This document shows, one piece after another, positions 1 to 9,496 of a stretch of DNA of 64,000 bases. The position numbers and the translations under genes are program-made. The notes beneath the pieces are model-generated. The model worked only from the letters and a program-made list of their open reading frames with translations, did no database searches and had not been told where the DNA came from. Positions within the stretch are counted from its first letter, which is position 1, and each line of letters opens with the position of its first letter. Source of the DNA: Peribacillus frigoritolerans (GTDB lineage Bacteria; Bacillota; Bacilli; Bacillales; DSM-1321); assembly GCA_030562215.1 (NCBI GenBank), contig JAUPFL010000001.1, positions 3,398,501 to 3,462,500 on the forward strand, given 5' to 3'.

Positions 1-210
1 CTTCTATATTCACACACTCACCTTACTTGACAAGTATTTTTTTCCATTAACAATATAACATGGGCATTCAAAAAAATATCATTTTTTGAATATTTTAACT
101 ATCGACATATTTATACAAATAAAGGAGTGATTCAGAGTAAGCAGTGGAAAATTTTATCGGGAATTGCAAAAAAAGCGATATTGTACCAACTTACTTTTAA
201 ATCGGCACAA
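1..210. other. A+T-rich leader stretch without a recognised gene
   Basis: I see no credible reading frame here. The stretch lies downstream of the minus-strand transporter and its terminator, and probably separates it from whatever lies left of the window. Confidence 0.5.
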
Positions 211-233
211 AAACCCTTGATAATTCAAGGGTT
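211..233 (-). terminator. Rho-independent terminator of the MFS gene
   Basis: A perfect 9-bp inverted repeat (AACCCTTGA / TCAAGGGTT, loop TAAT) is followed on the minus strand by a T-run. It lies about 40 bases beyond the stop of the minus-strand transporter. Confidence 0.75.
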
Positions 234-274
234 GGATGGTTAATTGAGGTGATGAAACTGATCTTACAAGGAAT

Positions 275-1567
275 TCATGCTTGTATCTTTTGTACAGGTA
301 TAGGTGATAAGCGCAGTTCTGCGGATTCTCTCTTAATGGAGAATAAATAAGCTGCCAAACCTAAGATGGCTGTAAAGATCAGCATGGCGATCGATGAACT
401 GAAGTCCCCGCCAGACAAGTCACGAAGCCATCCCATGATATAGCTCGAAAAGCCGCCCATGATATTCGTGAATCCAATTAGACCAGCGGCTCGTCCTGCC
501 GTTTCAGGTGTTGAGTATTTTACCATGAGCATATTGCTTAGATGGAACACACCGCCTTGACATCCCATTGCCAGTCCCATACATAGTCCGGCCAAAATAG
601 GATTGGGGATGAAGACAGCTACAGTCAAAAAGACAGCCGTCAATGAAAATAAAATCGTGGCCATCATACTTGGACGTCTGGTTTTGTCAGCCAGAAAACC
701 GCATGCCAAGACAAATCCTAGAGCGAATAGCCAGGAAAGAGAAGTAATGCTCGACATTCCTTCCTTTTCGAATCCTTTTGCTTCAATGAGATATGTAGGA
801 AGCCAAATGCTGATTCCGAAAAATAAGAAGGAGCATACGAGCATGCCGAACCAAACGATCCAGAAACGATAATCTTGGGCGAAACTCTTCTTGTTCTGGG
901 AGGGGGCGGTTTCTTTCATTTCATCATCCGTTTGGCGAATGAAAGCCAATTCCTCCTTACTTATACGGGGGTGCTCTTCTGGTGTATTCCTCGTCATAAA
1001 GATGAACATCGGGATATTTATAAATAAGTTGAAAGCTGCAAGCATAAAGAAAGCTGCTTGCCAGTGGAGTAATGATATCACGAGCACCAAAACTACGGCT
1101 CCCATTGCCGGTCCTAAATAGTTTCCGGTAAGCCAAGATGCCTGGGCCCTACCCAATTCGCGTTTATTAAACCAGTTAGAAATGAGCTTTCCGGAAACCG
1201 GAATCATCATCCCTTCACCAAAACCAAGAATTATCCTGCTAATTAAAAATATTTCATATGAATTTGCCAGGCCTGAAGTGATCATCGTGAGTGTCCAAAC
1301 GAATAAACCGGCGATGGCTGTTTTTCGGGCACCTAATTTATCAATGATGAAGCCCCAAAAAAGATTTGAAATTCCATAAGCAATGGTGAATACAAAAGAT
1401 AGAAGACCGATCTTCGCATTTTTGTCATCGCCTGTCATACCGAGTGCATGCAAGAATTCCGGATCTGTTTGAATGATGGAAATGCCAACTTTATCAATTT
1501 GTCCGAAAAACCAAAAGAAAAAAATTGGAACGGCAATATACAACCATCTTTTTTGCCCATTTAACAT
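275..1567 (-). CDS. MFS transporter, anion:cation symporter (ACS) family
   Basis: This 430-residue protein has about twelve hydrophobic segments and the MFS loop between helices 2 and 3 (FIIDKLGARKTA, near residue 75). RIILGFGEGMMIPV near residue 112 is typical of the ACS/phthalate-glucarate permease group, which imports organic anions. A long gap separates it from the divergent IclR gene, and an aromatic-degradation cluster follows. Import of an aromatic acid is therefore the likely role, but the substrate is inferred from context only. The frame is intact and of normal length, and the start is preceded by AAGGAGATGG. Confidence 0.85.
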   Translation of the reverse strand: MLNGQKRWLYIAVPIFFFWFFGQIDKVGISIIQTDPEFLHALGMTGDDKNAKIGLLSFVFTIAYGISNLFWGFIIDKLGARKTAIAGLFVWTLTMITSGLANSYEIFLISRIILGFGEGMMIPVSGKLISNWFNKRELGRAQASWLTGNYLGPAMGAVVLVLVISLLHWQAAFFMLAAFNLFINIPMFIFMTRNTPEEHPRISKEELAFIRQTDDEMKETAPSQNKKSFAQDYRFWIVWFGMLVCSFLFFGISIWLPTYLIEAKGFEKEGMSSITSLSWLFALGFVLACGFLADKTRRPSMMATILFSLTAVFLTVAVFIPNPILAGLCMGLAMGCQGGVFHLSNMLMVKYSTPETAGRAAGLIGFTNIMGGFSSYIMGWLRDLSGGDFSSSIAMLIFTAILGLAAYLFSIKRESAELRLSPIPVQKIQA

Positions 1568-1785
1568 AATACCATCTCCTTATCGCTTTTTAGCATTCCT
1601 TAAAACACTTACATTTGAGAATAAGTGTTTTACGGTCATCCCTGTAGAAAGGTACCAGTTTTGATTTTTCCCGCCTTTCTTTATAATTTTGATAGATAAA
1701 AAAGGAACATTAGTGTTTTGTAAGGAAAACAAAGTTTTACTTTCTTAACGATAAATTAAAATAATTTGATTGTCAATTTAATATT

Positions 1786-1814
1786 TTGACAATTTTATAT
1801 TTTTAGAATATAAG
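1786..1814 (+). promoter_or_regulatory. Candidate sigma-A promoter overlapped by a cre-like box
   Basis: TTGACA at 1786-1791 and TATAAG at 1809-1814 are 17 bases apart. The -10 lies inside the cre-like sequence. An 8-bp inverted repeat ATTGTCAA...TTGACAAT (around 1769-1793) supplies a second TTGACA on the minus strand facing the transporter. No transcript can be assigned with certainty. Confidence 0.4.
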
Positions 1815-1822
1815 CGCTTTCA
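1809..1822. promoter_or_regulatory. cre-like catabolite-control (CcpA) site
   Basis: TATAAGCGCTTTCA matches 12 of 14 bases of the palindrome TGAAAGCGCTTTCA. CcpA repression of catabolic transporters is common in Bacillus. Its place about 240 bases upstream of the MFS start, over a candidate -10, fits carbon-catabolite control of this cluster. Confidence 0.5.
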
Positions 1823-2735
1823 GTCCGAAACCGAACTTTGTTTCATCCTATTGAGTAGATGGAACTCTATCAAGAAAGGACTTAAAATGGAAGTAAATCT
1901 AATTCTTTGTGTCCAAAAAACAAATTATTAACAAAATATTAAAAATTCTGACTTGTTGATATTGAATTTAAAATCAGGAAAATCTATAATTCATTTATAT
2001 TGTTTTGTATATGAAATGCTTAATACGAAAAATTTCGTGATTTGGCAGAGAATCGATGTATTAAAATTATTTATTTGTTTTCACTTGAATGATTGGTTAT
2101 ATTTGGGTTATATAACAACGAGCTTTTCTATCGAAACGTCAATTAAGCTAGGCCTTCCAAATAGTTTTATATATGTAAATATGCTTTAATTGACACATGA
2201 ACACTATTTTATTTATACATGAAGAGTAAAGGATTGTAAGGTAGAAATGGTAGCAGTACTTACCGATTCTTTATCAGAATAGGGATGACGCCAGCTCGGC
2301 TTTTACTAGCCGTTTTCCGGAATTGGTTAAAGCGTTGATTTTATCTAATGTGACTCGTTGGGCAGCTGTTTTTAACATGAAAGAAAGTAAACGGAAACTT
2401 CTGAATTGATTACAATCCATCGAAATGTGATCGGGTGAACTAGCAAAGCGGAGCGCAGTGCGCTACTCGTGCAAAATGTTCCTGTCCAGTTAAGGAAGCG
2501 CAAGTGCCTACGTCAGGATACCGGCCATTTAAGTTATCAGCAGGATACAGGTGTGATAAGGAAGCTTAAGAAAACAGGCAACCATTGAAGTATGCATCAA
2601 AAACATTCACCAAATGAACTAACAGAAAAAATGTACATATACTGCAAGTTCTTCTTTCTATTGATGAAGAAAGCTTTACTGAAGGGATTATAGTCATGAG
2701 AAAATGAGATTTATTCACAACGGGGGAATACTCGA

Positions 2736-3551
2736 ATGGCAAGCGAAGAAAAAGAGAAAGAGAAATATAGTGCTAATTCATTGGTTAGAGGGTTGGAAAT
2801 CATTAAGCTCTTTAATGAAGTACAGCCGAGTTTGTCTCTTTCAGAAATAGCAAAACAACTCGGAGTAAGCAGAACAGTACCATATCGTTTATTATTCACA
2901 TTACAAAATATTGGTTATTTGTCTCAGGATGAACATACCAAACGTTATAGTTTAACTCCTAAAGTTCTTGAACTGGGATTCAGCTATTTGAATAGCTTGA
3001 AATTCCAGGAAATTGTACAACCTTATATGGAGAACTTGCGTGATGAAATCGGAGCCTCCTGCCATCTGTCCATTTTGGATGGACAGGAAGTTGTTTATGT
3101 TGGAAGTGCCCCTGTCAGAGGTGTATCAGCAGTCAATGTGAACATAGGTTTGCGGCTGCCGGCACATGCTTTGGCCAATGGAAAATTACTTTTGGCATAT
3201 CAACCGAAAGAAATGCTAATGCAAATGTTCAAAATCTCAAACCTAACTCCTTATACAGACAAAACACTCACCGCGCCTGGTGAATTTCAAAAACAGCTGG
3301 AATCGATTCGGCAAAATGGTTATTCGATGACAAGCGGGGAATTCCACCCTGGCATCCGTTCCGTTGCCGCCCCGATTTTTGACAGGACTGGGAAAGTATT
3401 GGCTGCCTTGAATGTCGTGGCAACAGAGTCTGCTTACCAGGAGGATTTCATCGATAAAATTGCCTTGCCGAAACTGTTGGAAGTTTCTCGGCAGTTATCC
3501 GTTTATATGGGATTTAGCGGGGTTAAGCCTTATCAACACGAAGATGTCTGA
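2736..3551 (+). CDS. IclR-family transcriptional regulator
   Basis: The protein has 271 residues, the normal size for the family. An N-terminal winged helix-turn-helix (LSLSEIAKQLGVSR, near residues 36-49) is followed by the IclR effector-binding domain, with GxRLPAHALANGK around 135-150 and the C-terminal RSVAAPIFDRTGKVLAALNV. IclR proteins commonly control aromatic catabolic operons, binding a pathway substrate or intermediate. The gene is divergent from the transporter and just upstream of the catabolic operon, so it is the probable local regulator. The ATG has a GGGGGA ribosome site, and a terminator follows the gene. Confidence 0.9.
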   Translation: MASEEKEKEKYSANSLVRGLEIIKLFNEVQPSLSLSEIAKQLGVSRTVPYRLLFTLQNIGYLSQDEHTKRYSLTPKVLELGFSYLNSLKFQEIVQPYMENLRDEIGASCHLSILDGQEVVYVGSAPVRGVSAVNVNIGLRLPAHALANGKLLLAYQPKEMLMQMFKISNLTPYTDKTLTAPGEFQKQLESIRQNGYSMTSGEFHPGIRSVAAPIFDRTGKVLAALNVVATESAYQEDFIDKIALPKLLEVSRQLSVYMGFSGVKPYQHEDV

Positions 3552-3591
3552 ATGATGTAAAATCTTTTAATAAATGAATAGCCTCTTTCGA

Positions 3592-3628
3592 AAGTGTGGA
3601 TTTCCATTAGGGAATCCACACTTTTTTT
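3592..3628 (+). terminator. Terminator of the IclR gene
   Basis: AAGTGTGGATT and AATCCACACTT form a strong stem followed by seven T residues, directly after the IclR gene. Confidence 0.85.
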
Positions 3629-3714
3629 GTTAAGAAAAGCGATTCGTTACAAGTTTATCCCAGAGTCGCGAGCTTTCGGACTATAAAAATAGTTTTAAAT
3701 ATTCTAAAAACTAA

Positions 3715-3768
3715 TTGACAATGAAGCGGTTTCATTTAGACTTAATTCATAGACAAAACAATGTTTTG
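3715..3768 (+). promoter_or_regulatory. Control region of the catabolic operon (TTGACA, palindromes)
   Basis: TTGACA at 3715-3720 is followed by the palindrome TGAAGCGGTTTCA (3722-3734), which is one base short of a cre box. Further on is the near-perfect 15-base palindrome CAAAACAATGTTTTG (3754-3768). The second is a candidate operator for the adjacent IclR protein. I find no good -10 at ideal spacing, so the promoter itself is uncertain. Confidence 0.4.
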
Positions 3769-3820
3769 CTTATGAAACATAACGTGTTTTAGAAACAACA
3801 AATAAGGGAGGAATTTTAAA

Positions 3821-4353
3821 ATGACAAAAGAAGCTTTCTCAGTGAAGGATTTTGAAAAAAATATGTTGCCCGATTGAAAGACCGTTCGCTTGATTGGGAT
3901 GTCTTGAAGTTCCAAGAAGAAATCGATCCCGCCTACAGACGTGCACAGATGAGATATATCGGACGTGGTGCGACTGCCAATAACGATACGAATGTAATTG
4001 CAGGTGTACATTTTACTTTAAGTACTATGGTGCTTCCTCCGGGATGTATCGGTCCTTTGCACCTTCATGACGATGTTGAAGAAGTGTTTTTCATTCTTGA
4101 GGGTGAAGTCACGGCATTAATTCAAGAGGATAGCTACAGTGAAGTGCATGAAATTAAATTAAGTGCGAGAGATTGCATCAGTAGCCCACCAGGAGTTTAT
4201 CGGGGAATTAGGAATGACGGGGATGTGGAGGCGCGCATGCTCGTGATGCTTGGGGCAGTGAAACCTAACTTACCGACTTATCCTGAAGGAAGTGACCTCG
4301 AAGAACTTCGTAAACAACGCGCTAAAGAAAGAGAAGCCATTATTAAAGAGTGA
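3821..4353 (+). CDS. Cupin-domain protein (frame break near the 5' end)
   Basis: This small single-domain cupin carries the metal-site motif PLHLHDDVEEVFFILEGEV, with two His and a Glu. The ATG at 3821 has an AAGGGAGGAA ribosome site and reads MTKEAFSVKDFEK, then hits a stop. Adding one A to the A7 run at 3855-3861 continues the frame as KYVARLKDRSLDWD and gives about 177 residues. Otherwise only a TTG start at 3874 would remain. Such cupins in aromatic clusters may be dioxygenases, isomerases or sensors, and no specific reaction can be assigned. It is probably the first gene of the catabolic operon, although a hairpin separates it from the next gene. Confidence 0.7.
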
Positions 4354-4362
4354 TCATTTAGC

Positions 4363-4408
4363 CGAAAAGGGCACCTGCATTATGAGAATTAATGAGGCGC
4401 CCTTTTCG
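4363..4408 (+). terminator. Hairpin between cupin and extradiol dioxygenase genes
   Basis: CGAAAAGGGC and GCCCTTTTCG form a perfect 10-bp stem with a long A+T-rich loop. No long T-run follows, so it may be a weak terminator or an mRNA-processing/stability element. Confidence 0.5.
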
Positions 4409-4474
4409 ATTAATTGTTAAATATGGCCAATGCAAATTATCTAAGGGCAATCTAAATTATGGGAGGTATAAAAG

Positions 4475-5413
4475 ATGCTTGGGATTACTCATTTACGACA
4501 TATAAGCATGATAACTCCGAATTTCGACGATCAAGCAGAGTTTTATGAAAAGGTTTGGGGACTGGATAGAGTGGATGTTCCTGAAGAGGAGAATACGGTT
4601 TATTTCCGCGGGGCTGGACCGGAACATCATATTTTAAGCCTCCACAAGGGAGAAAAACGTGGTTTGCATCATATAGCTTTTGGCATGGTCGACAAAAACG
4701 CGGTGGATCGTGCAGCAGGGATATTACAATCGAGGGGCGTTCGAATTATTGAACCACCTGGGTATTTGGATGAAGCAGGTGCCGGTTATGGCCTGCGGTT
4801 TATTGATCCGGAAAACCGCGTGATTGAGCTTTCGGCTTGGGTGGAAGTGCAAACGTCTATTTGGAGCAAGAAAAATGTCGATCCGGTGAAATTGAATCAT
4901 GTTGTAATGAACACGAAGAACTTAGATATGATCGTTGAGTTTTATACGGATGTACTTGGTTTTAAAGTTACTGATTGGAGTGAGCACCAAATGTCATTCC
5001 TCCGGTGCAACAGAAAGCATCACTCCATTGCTTTCAATCAAGATGAGCATGCGTCAGTCAATCATATCGCATACGAAGTCGATTCCGTGGATGAATTGAT
5101 GCGAGGAATAAGCAATGTGCGAAAAGCGGGCTTGTCAGAACTTTGGGGACCTGGACGTCATGGGCCAGGAGACAATATTTTCTGTTATTTTCAAGACCCA
5201 GGCGGTTTTGTAATGGAGTATACATGCTATCTGGAAACGATCGAAGATGAATCTGAGTGGAGAGCACGTGTATGGAAACGGGTTCCGCATTTAATGGATC
5301 AGTGGGGGATTGCAGGGCCGCCGAAACCTGAAGCCCGCAAAGCAATGGGAGGAGATCCTGATCCAGGCTGGGTTGATTCTCATATAGACGGTTCTGTCAT
5401 GGCGGAAAAATGA
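4475..5413 (+). CDS. Two-domain VOC / type I extradiol ring-cleavage dioxygenase
   Basis: This 312-residue protein has two vicinal-oxygen-chelate domains (about 1-125 and 138-260), the architecture of catechol 2,3-dioxygenase. The catalytic domain shows the iron-binding triad His142 (LNHVVMN), His197 (VNHIAYE) and Glu248 (VMEY), plus His229 in GRHGPGDN near the active site. These are the features of extradiol enzymes that cleave catechols next to the hydroxyl pair. It probably opens the ring of the diol made by the Rieske oxygenase and dihydrodiol dehydrogenase encoded downstream. Start: ATG after TGGGAGGTATAAAAG. The frame is intact. The exact catechol is not deducible. Confidence 0.85.
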   Translation: MLGITHLRHISMITPNFDDQAEFYEKVWGLDRVDVPEEENTVYFRGAGPEHHILSLHKGEKRGLHHIAFGMVDKNAVDRAAGILQSRGVRIIEPPGYLDEAGAGYGLRFIDPENRVIELSAWVEVQTSIWSKKNVDPVKLNHVVMNTKNLDMIVEFYTDVLGFKVTDWSEHQMSFLRCNRKHHSIAFNQDEHASVNHIAYEVDSVDELMRGISNVRKAGLSELWGPGRHGPGDNIFCYFQDPGGFVMEYTCYLETIEDESEWRARVWKRVPHLMDQWGIAGPPKPEARKAMGGDPDPGWVDSHIDGSVMAEK

Positions 5414-5514
5414 GGAGGATTTCGGTTTCCTCCCATGATTCTAGCGCGTAGTTAGCTTCTTGTAGATTAAAGGACAGCGTTTGAGGAAAATGGCTTTGAA
5501 AAGGAGTGAAGAAA

Positions 5515-6305
5515 GTGGATTTAGGACTGCAAGGAAAAGTGGCTGTCATTATGGGCGGCACGTCGGGCGTGGGATTAAAAACAGCAGAAATGTTTTTAGC
5601 TGAAGGAGCGAAAGTGGCTATTTGCGGCAGAAGCGCTAAGCGTATGGAAAGTGCACAAAGTCAATTGCTCTCATTTGGTGAAAAGGCAGATATTTTTGCA
5701 TCAACATGTGATGTCACTTCAAAATCGGATGTGGATTCTTTCATTAATGGTACCGCTGAGAGGTTTGGGGGAATCGATATATTGGTGAATGCAGCCGGTC
5801 AAAGCGTGATGGGTCACTTTTTTGACATAACGGATGAGCAGTGGGAAGAACAGATTCAGTTAAAGTTCTTTGCCATCATATATGCCGTTCGTGCTTCACA
5901 TCCTCATTTAGTGAAAAGGGGAGGAGGGCGGATTATTAATATTAATGCAACGCTTGCTAAAGAACCTGAACGTCATATGGTAGCGACTGCAGCAGCAAGG
6001 GCTGGCCTCCTTAATTTAAGCAAAACTTTGTCCCAGGAATTGGCCTTTGACAATATATTGGTGAATTCAGTGAGTCTTGGATTGATCCGGACCGATCAAT
6101 GGGAGCGAAGAAGATTGAAAAATGCGCCTGATATGGACCCTGAAGAGTATTACGGAGACCTAGCGAAAAAACGGAATATTCCTCTTGGCCGCGTAGGGAA
6201 GCGGAAGAAGTGGCCAGTGTCATTGTTTTCCTTGCTTCAGACAAAGCAAGTTATGTAGCAGGTTCGACGATTGAGACGGCAGGAGCGATTGGAAAGGCCC
6301 TATAA
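5515..6305 (+). CDS. Divergent short-chain dehydrogenase/reductase (3' frame break)
   Basis: A Rossmann-fold SDR with GGTSGVG cofactor motif (residues 14-20) and NAAG (92-95). I prefer the GTG at 5515 over 5506, because AAGGAGTG sits about 7 bases upstream of it. The frame closes early at 6258. One extra G in GGG at 6196-6198 restores EAEEVASVIVFLASDK and a normal SDR end at 6305 (about 263 residues). The usual Tyr-xxx-Lys pair is replaced: Thr158 and Arg162 (ATAAARAGL), with Asn/Ala at the Ser position. It belongs to a non-canonical SDR subgroup. The substrate is unknown; it lies between a ring-cleavage enzyme and a ThDP enzyme. Confidence 0.75.
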
Positions 6306-6335
6306 ATATATTACTAAAAAAGGTAGGATAACGCG

Positions 6336-8032
6336 ATGAAAATACAAGAAGAAATAGAGTTTACGACCGCCGATTCCATCGTAAAGGAGCTTGTTCGAGC
6401 AGGAGTGGAAGCTGCTTTCGGGATTGTCAGCATTCACAATATGCCAATCTATGATGCAATTCTCAGAGAAGGGAGCATCAAACTCATTTGTTCACGTGGT
6501 GAGAGCGGTGCCGTAAATATGGCTGATGGATATGCACGCGCCACCGGGAAATTGGGTGTAGTGATTACCAGTACTGGCACAGGGGCAGGAAATGCTGCTG
6601 GTTCACTAGTGGAAGCTTGGGCAGCTGGTGTCCCCCTTCTTCACCTTACCGGTGAAGTGGCTTCTTCTTATCTTGGTACAGGCAAAGGATACATACATGA
6701 GTGTAAAGACCAGCTTTCAATGATGAGCGGAGCTTGTAAAAATGCAGTAAGGCTTAGAAACCCTGACCAAACCGCAGCAGTGGTAAGGAAGGCAATCCAA
6801 GAAGCTTTAACTGCACCAACGGGTCCGGTTACATTGGAAATTCCCATTGACTATCAATCGGCGATCATAGAAGATCTTTCACTCGAAGGGCTGCGAACTT
6901 CAACCTCTGAAATAAATTCAATGCCATTTATTCCTGAACAAGCCGTACAAAAATGGTAGGCGCACGCCGTCCTGTAATATGGGCTGGTGGTGGAGTCATC
7001 AGTGCCAATGCTTCGCAAGAGCTGCAAAAATTAGCGGAAATCCTTGGTGCAGCGGTCATAACCAGTCAGTCAGGAAAAGGTTCGATTCCAGAAAACCACG
7101 AACAATGCATAGGGCATTTTGCGGCATATGAAACAACAAAAGAGTTTTTAAGAAATGCAGATTTATTGATTAGCGTAGGTGTAAGGTTTAGGGGGAATGA
7201 AACATCAAACTGGAAAGTGCCGGTGCCACAAGAACATATAGCGATCGATGCGGATTGGCAGGCCATTAACCGGAATTATAAAGCCACGTTAGGTTTGGTG
7301 GGTGATGCAAAAGATATGCTGGGTGCCATCATTCAAAAGATTGAAGAACATTCAGTTCAAGCGGAGCCTTCTTATTTACAAGAAGTTCTTTCGCTTAGAA
7401 ATGAAGTGCGCGCTCAACTCAGGGAAACGCTTGGACCGTATGAGCAATTTGTAGATGGCATGAGGGAGATATTACCTGACGATACCATTCTAGTCCGTGA
7501 TGTAACCGTACAGGCAAACGTTTGGGGCAGCCGTTTATTTGAAATCTATGAACCGAGAACATCGATTCATGCATCAGGTGGTGGAATTGGTCAAGGCCTT
7601 CCAACAGCAATCGGTGCCCAAATGGGGTGTCAAGATAAAACCGTCGTTCTTATGGCTGGAGATGGTGGTTTTATGGTGAACGTCGGGGAAATGGTTACGG
7701 CAGCCGAAGAAAACTTACCAGTTATCATCGTATTGTTCGATGATTCAGGCTATGGGGTTCTTCGCAATATTCAAACAGCCGCATATGGTCGGCAGGTAGC
7801 TGTGGATTTATTGAGTCCTGATTTTGTGAAACTGGCTGAGTCCATGCATTTCGATGCAGTGCGTATTGGTTCTGGAGATGAATTCATATCCGAACTGAAA
7901 AAGGCTAAGGAAAGACGTAAACCTTCCATGATCGTTGTTGATATGGAAGCTGTGGGGCCAATGGCCAAACCATTTGGCGGACCGCCAGGAGCTGCGGAAG
8001 CATTCAAACCAAAAAACTATAAGGAGGATTGA
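6336..8032 (+). CDS. Thiamine-diphosphate enzyme (acetolactate synthase / benzoylformate decarboxylase superfamily), frame break
   Basis: The gene is split by a stop at 6956-6958. One extra A in the A5 run at 6949-6953 joins ...EQAVQK to MVGARRPVIWAGGG and yields about 565 residues, the usual family length. The PYR domain has the catalytic Glu56 (SRGESGAV), a central domain follows, and the C-terminal domain has the ThDP/Mg motif starting GDGGFMVNVGEM. Family members decarboxylate or carboligate 2-keto acids. Here it could act on a 2-keto acid produced by ring cleavage and hand an aldehyde to the adjacent aldehyde dehydrogenase; that pairing is inference. Its stop overlaps the ribosome site of the next gene. 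Confidence 0.75.
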
Positions 8033-8034
8033 GA

Positions 8035-9480
8035 ATGATTTCGACATACCCATTTGTTTCAGGAAAATATCTAGTTAATGGAGAATGGATAGAATTACCG
8101 GAAAAAGTCGATGTGGTAAATCCGGCAAATACATTGGAAGTAGTTGGCCAGGTGGCAAAATGCTCTGAAGAAATCGTGAATGAAGCGATTGAAGCTGCAG
8201 AAAATGCTTTTGAAACGTGGTCTCGCTCTGATATCGGGGAACGGGCTAACCGGATGAAAACTGCGGCTGAAGAACTTTCAAAAGTTATCGAGGAAAATGT
8301 TACAGTGTTTGTACGTGAAAATGGCAAAACACTTGTTGAAGCTAAAAAGGATTTACTGCGCTGTGTTGAAGTCATGAAGGGCTGTGCAGCAGAGTTACTT
8401 GATTGGTGGAAGCCTGAAGTCATCCCAGGAAAACAAAAAGTCCAAATCCGAAGAAGGGCAAGAGGTGTCACGGCAATAATCACACCGTGGAATTCTCCGA
8501 TGATATTAACCTTTAAAAGGGTCATACCTGCTGTTTTGGCAGGCAACGCCGTTGTCGTAAAACCTGCAACGAATTGCCCTTTAACGATCATGACCTGTTT
8601 AAAAGTAGTTGCTGAACATTTTCCTCCAGGAGTCATCAATATAGTCTCAGGATCTGGAAAAGCAATCGGCGACACCCTATGTTCCGATTCACGCGTACGG
8701 ACACTGGCGTTTGTCGGAAGTACGGAAACCGGGAAAGCTATCATGCAGAAATCAGCTGGAAATCTCCAAAAAGTATATATGGAACTTGGCGGCAATGATC
8801 CTGCCATCATTTTGGAAGATGCCAATATGGATGAAGCGGCTATCAAACGTTTGAGGATGGGGATTTTACGAGCAGCGGGTCAGGTCTGTTCCGCTGTAAA
8901 AAGAGTGTACGTCCAAGAATCACGATATGATGAAGTTGTGGAGAAGCTGACCAAAGAGTTTAGCCGGATGGTAATCGGTGATGGCATTCAGCCTGATGTA
9001 ACCATGGGTCCATTGAATAATAAAGCACAATATGACTTTGTGAATGGCTTGATCGAACGTACCGCTAAGTTAGGAGGAAAAATAATCACAACCGGCATCC
9101 AGCTGAATCCGGAAACTTGGGATAAAGGTTATTATATGCTTCCTTCCATTATTACTGGCGTCGATCAGCAAAGTGAATTGGTTCAGGTGGAACAATTCGG
9201 GCCCATCATTCCAATTTTACCTTTCCATGATATTGATGAAGCTGTAAAATTAGCGAATGATAGTGAGTTTGCGCTGCGTGCATCTGTTTGGACCGAGAAT
9301 GAAGATATCGCTGTCGAAATGGCAGATCGCCTTGAAGCTGGTGCGGTTTTCCATAATAATCATACCGTTTTCAGCGACTTGGCCCTGGATTTCCCTGGCT
9401 TAAAAGAAAGCGGTGTTTCGCGGGAAACAAGACATTGCGGGTTGGAATTCTTTGCGGACTCATACGGGTTTGCTGATTGA
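8035..9480 (+). CDS. NAD(P)-dependent aldehyde dehydrogenase
   Basis: An intact 481-residue enzyme of the ALDH superfamily. Key residues are visible: oxyanion Asn153 (PWNS), cofactor Lys176 (VVKPA), general base Glu250 (MELGGND) and nucleophile Cys285 (GQVCSA). The ATG at 8035 follows AAGGAGGATTGAG, which also contains the stop of the ThDP gene, so the two are translationally coupled. It probably oxidises the aldehyde or semialdehyde made by the neighbouring decarboxylase or by ring fission. No motif fixes the substrate; benzaldehyde-, semialdehyde- or hydroxymuconic-type roles are all possible. Confidence 0.88.
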   Translation: MISTYPFVSGKYLVNGEWIELPEKVDVVNPANTLEVVGQVAKCSEEIVNEAIEAAENAFETWSRSDIGERANRMKTAAEELSKVIEENVTVFVRENGKTLVEAKKDLLRCVEVMKGCAAELLDWWKPEVIPGKQKVQIRRRARGVTAIITPWNSPMILTFKRVIPAVLAGNAVVVKPATNCPLTIMTCLKVVAEHFPPGVINIVSGSGKAIGDTLCSDSRVRTLAFVGSTETGKAIMQKSAGNLQKVYMELGGNDPAIILEDANMDEAAIKRLRMGILRAAGQVCSAVKRVYVQESRYDEVVEKLTKEFSRMVIGDGIQPDVTMGPLNNKAQYDFVNGLIERTAKLGGKIITTGIQLNPETWDKGYYMLPSIITGVDQQSELVQVEQFGPIIPILPFHDIDEAVKLANDSEFALRASVWTENEDIAVEMADRLEAGAVFHNNHTVFSDLALDFPGLKESGVSRETRHCGLEFFADSYGFAD

Positions 9481-9496
9481 GGAAGGATGATACTAC

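Larger units (their letters stand above)
1568..2735. other. Long intergenic region between MFS and IclR genes
   Basis: This 1.17-kb stretch has no convincing gene. The left 300 bases are very A+T-rich and hold promoter-like boxes, a TTGACA inverted repeat and a cre-like site. From about 2270 to 2600 it becomes more G+C-rich, with short repeats such as GCGGAGCGCAGTGCGC near 2449-2464. That resembles the short dispersed intergenic repeats seen in Bacillus genomes, or a decayed gene that I cannot identify. Confidence 0.4.

Noticed and set aside
603-872. Open plus-strand frames opposite the MFS gene
   Set aside because: They are shadows of a clear membrane transporter on the other strand, with no ribosome site or similarity.
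8004-8846. A 280-codon minus-strand frame opposite the aldehyde dehydrogenase
   Set aside because: The plus strand holds an intact ALDH with all catalytic residues; the reverse frame is a codon-bias shadow.
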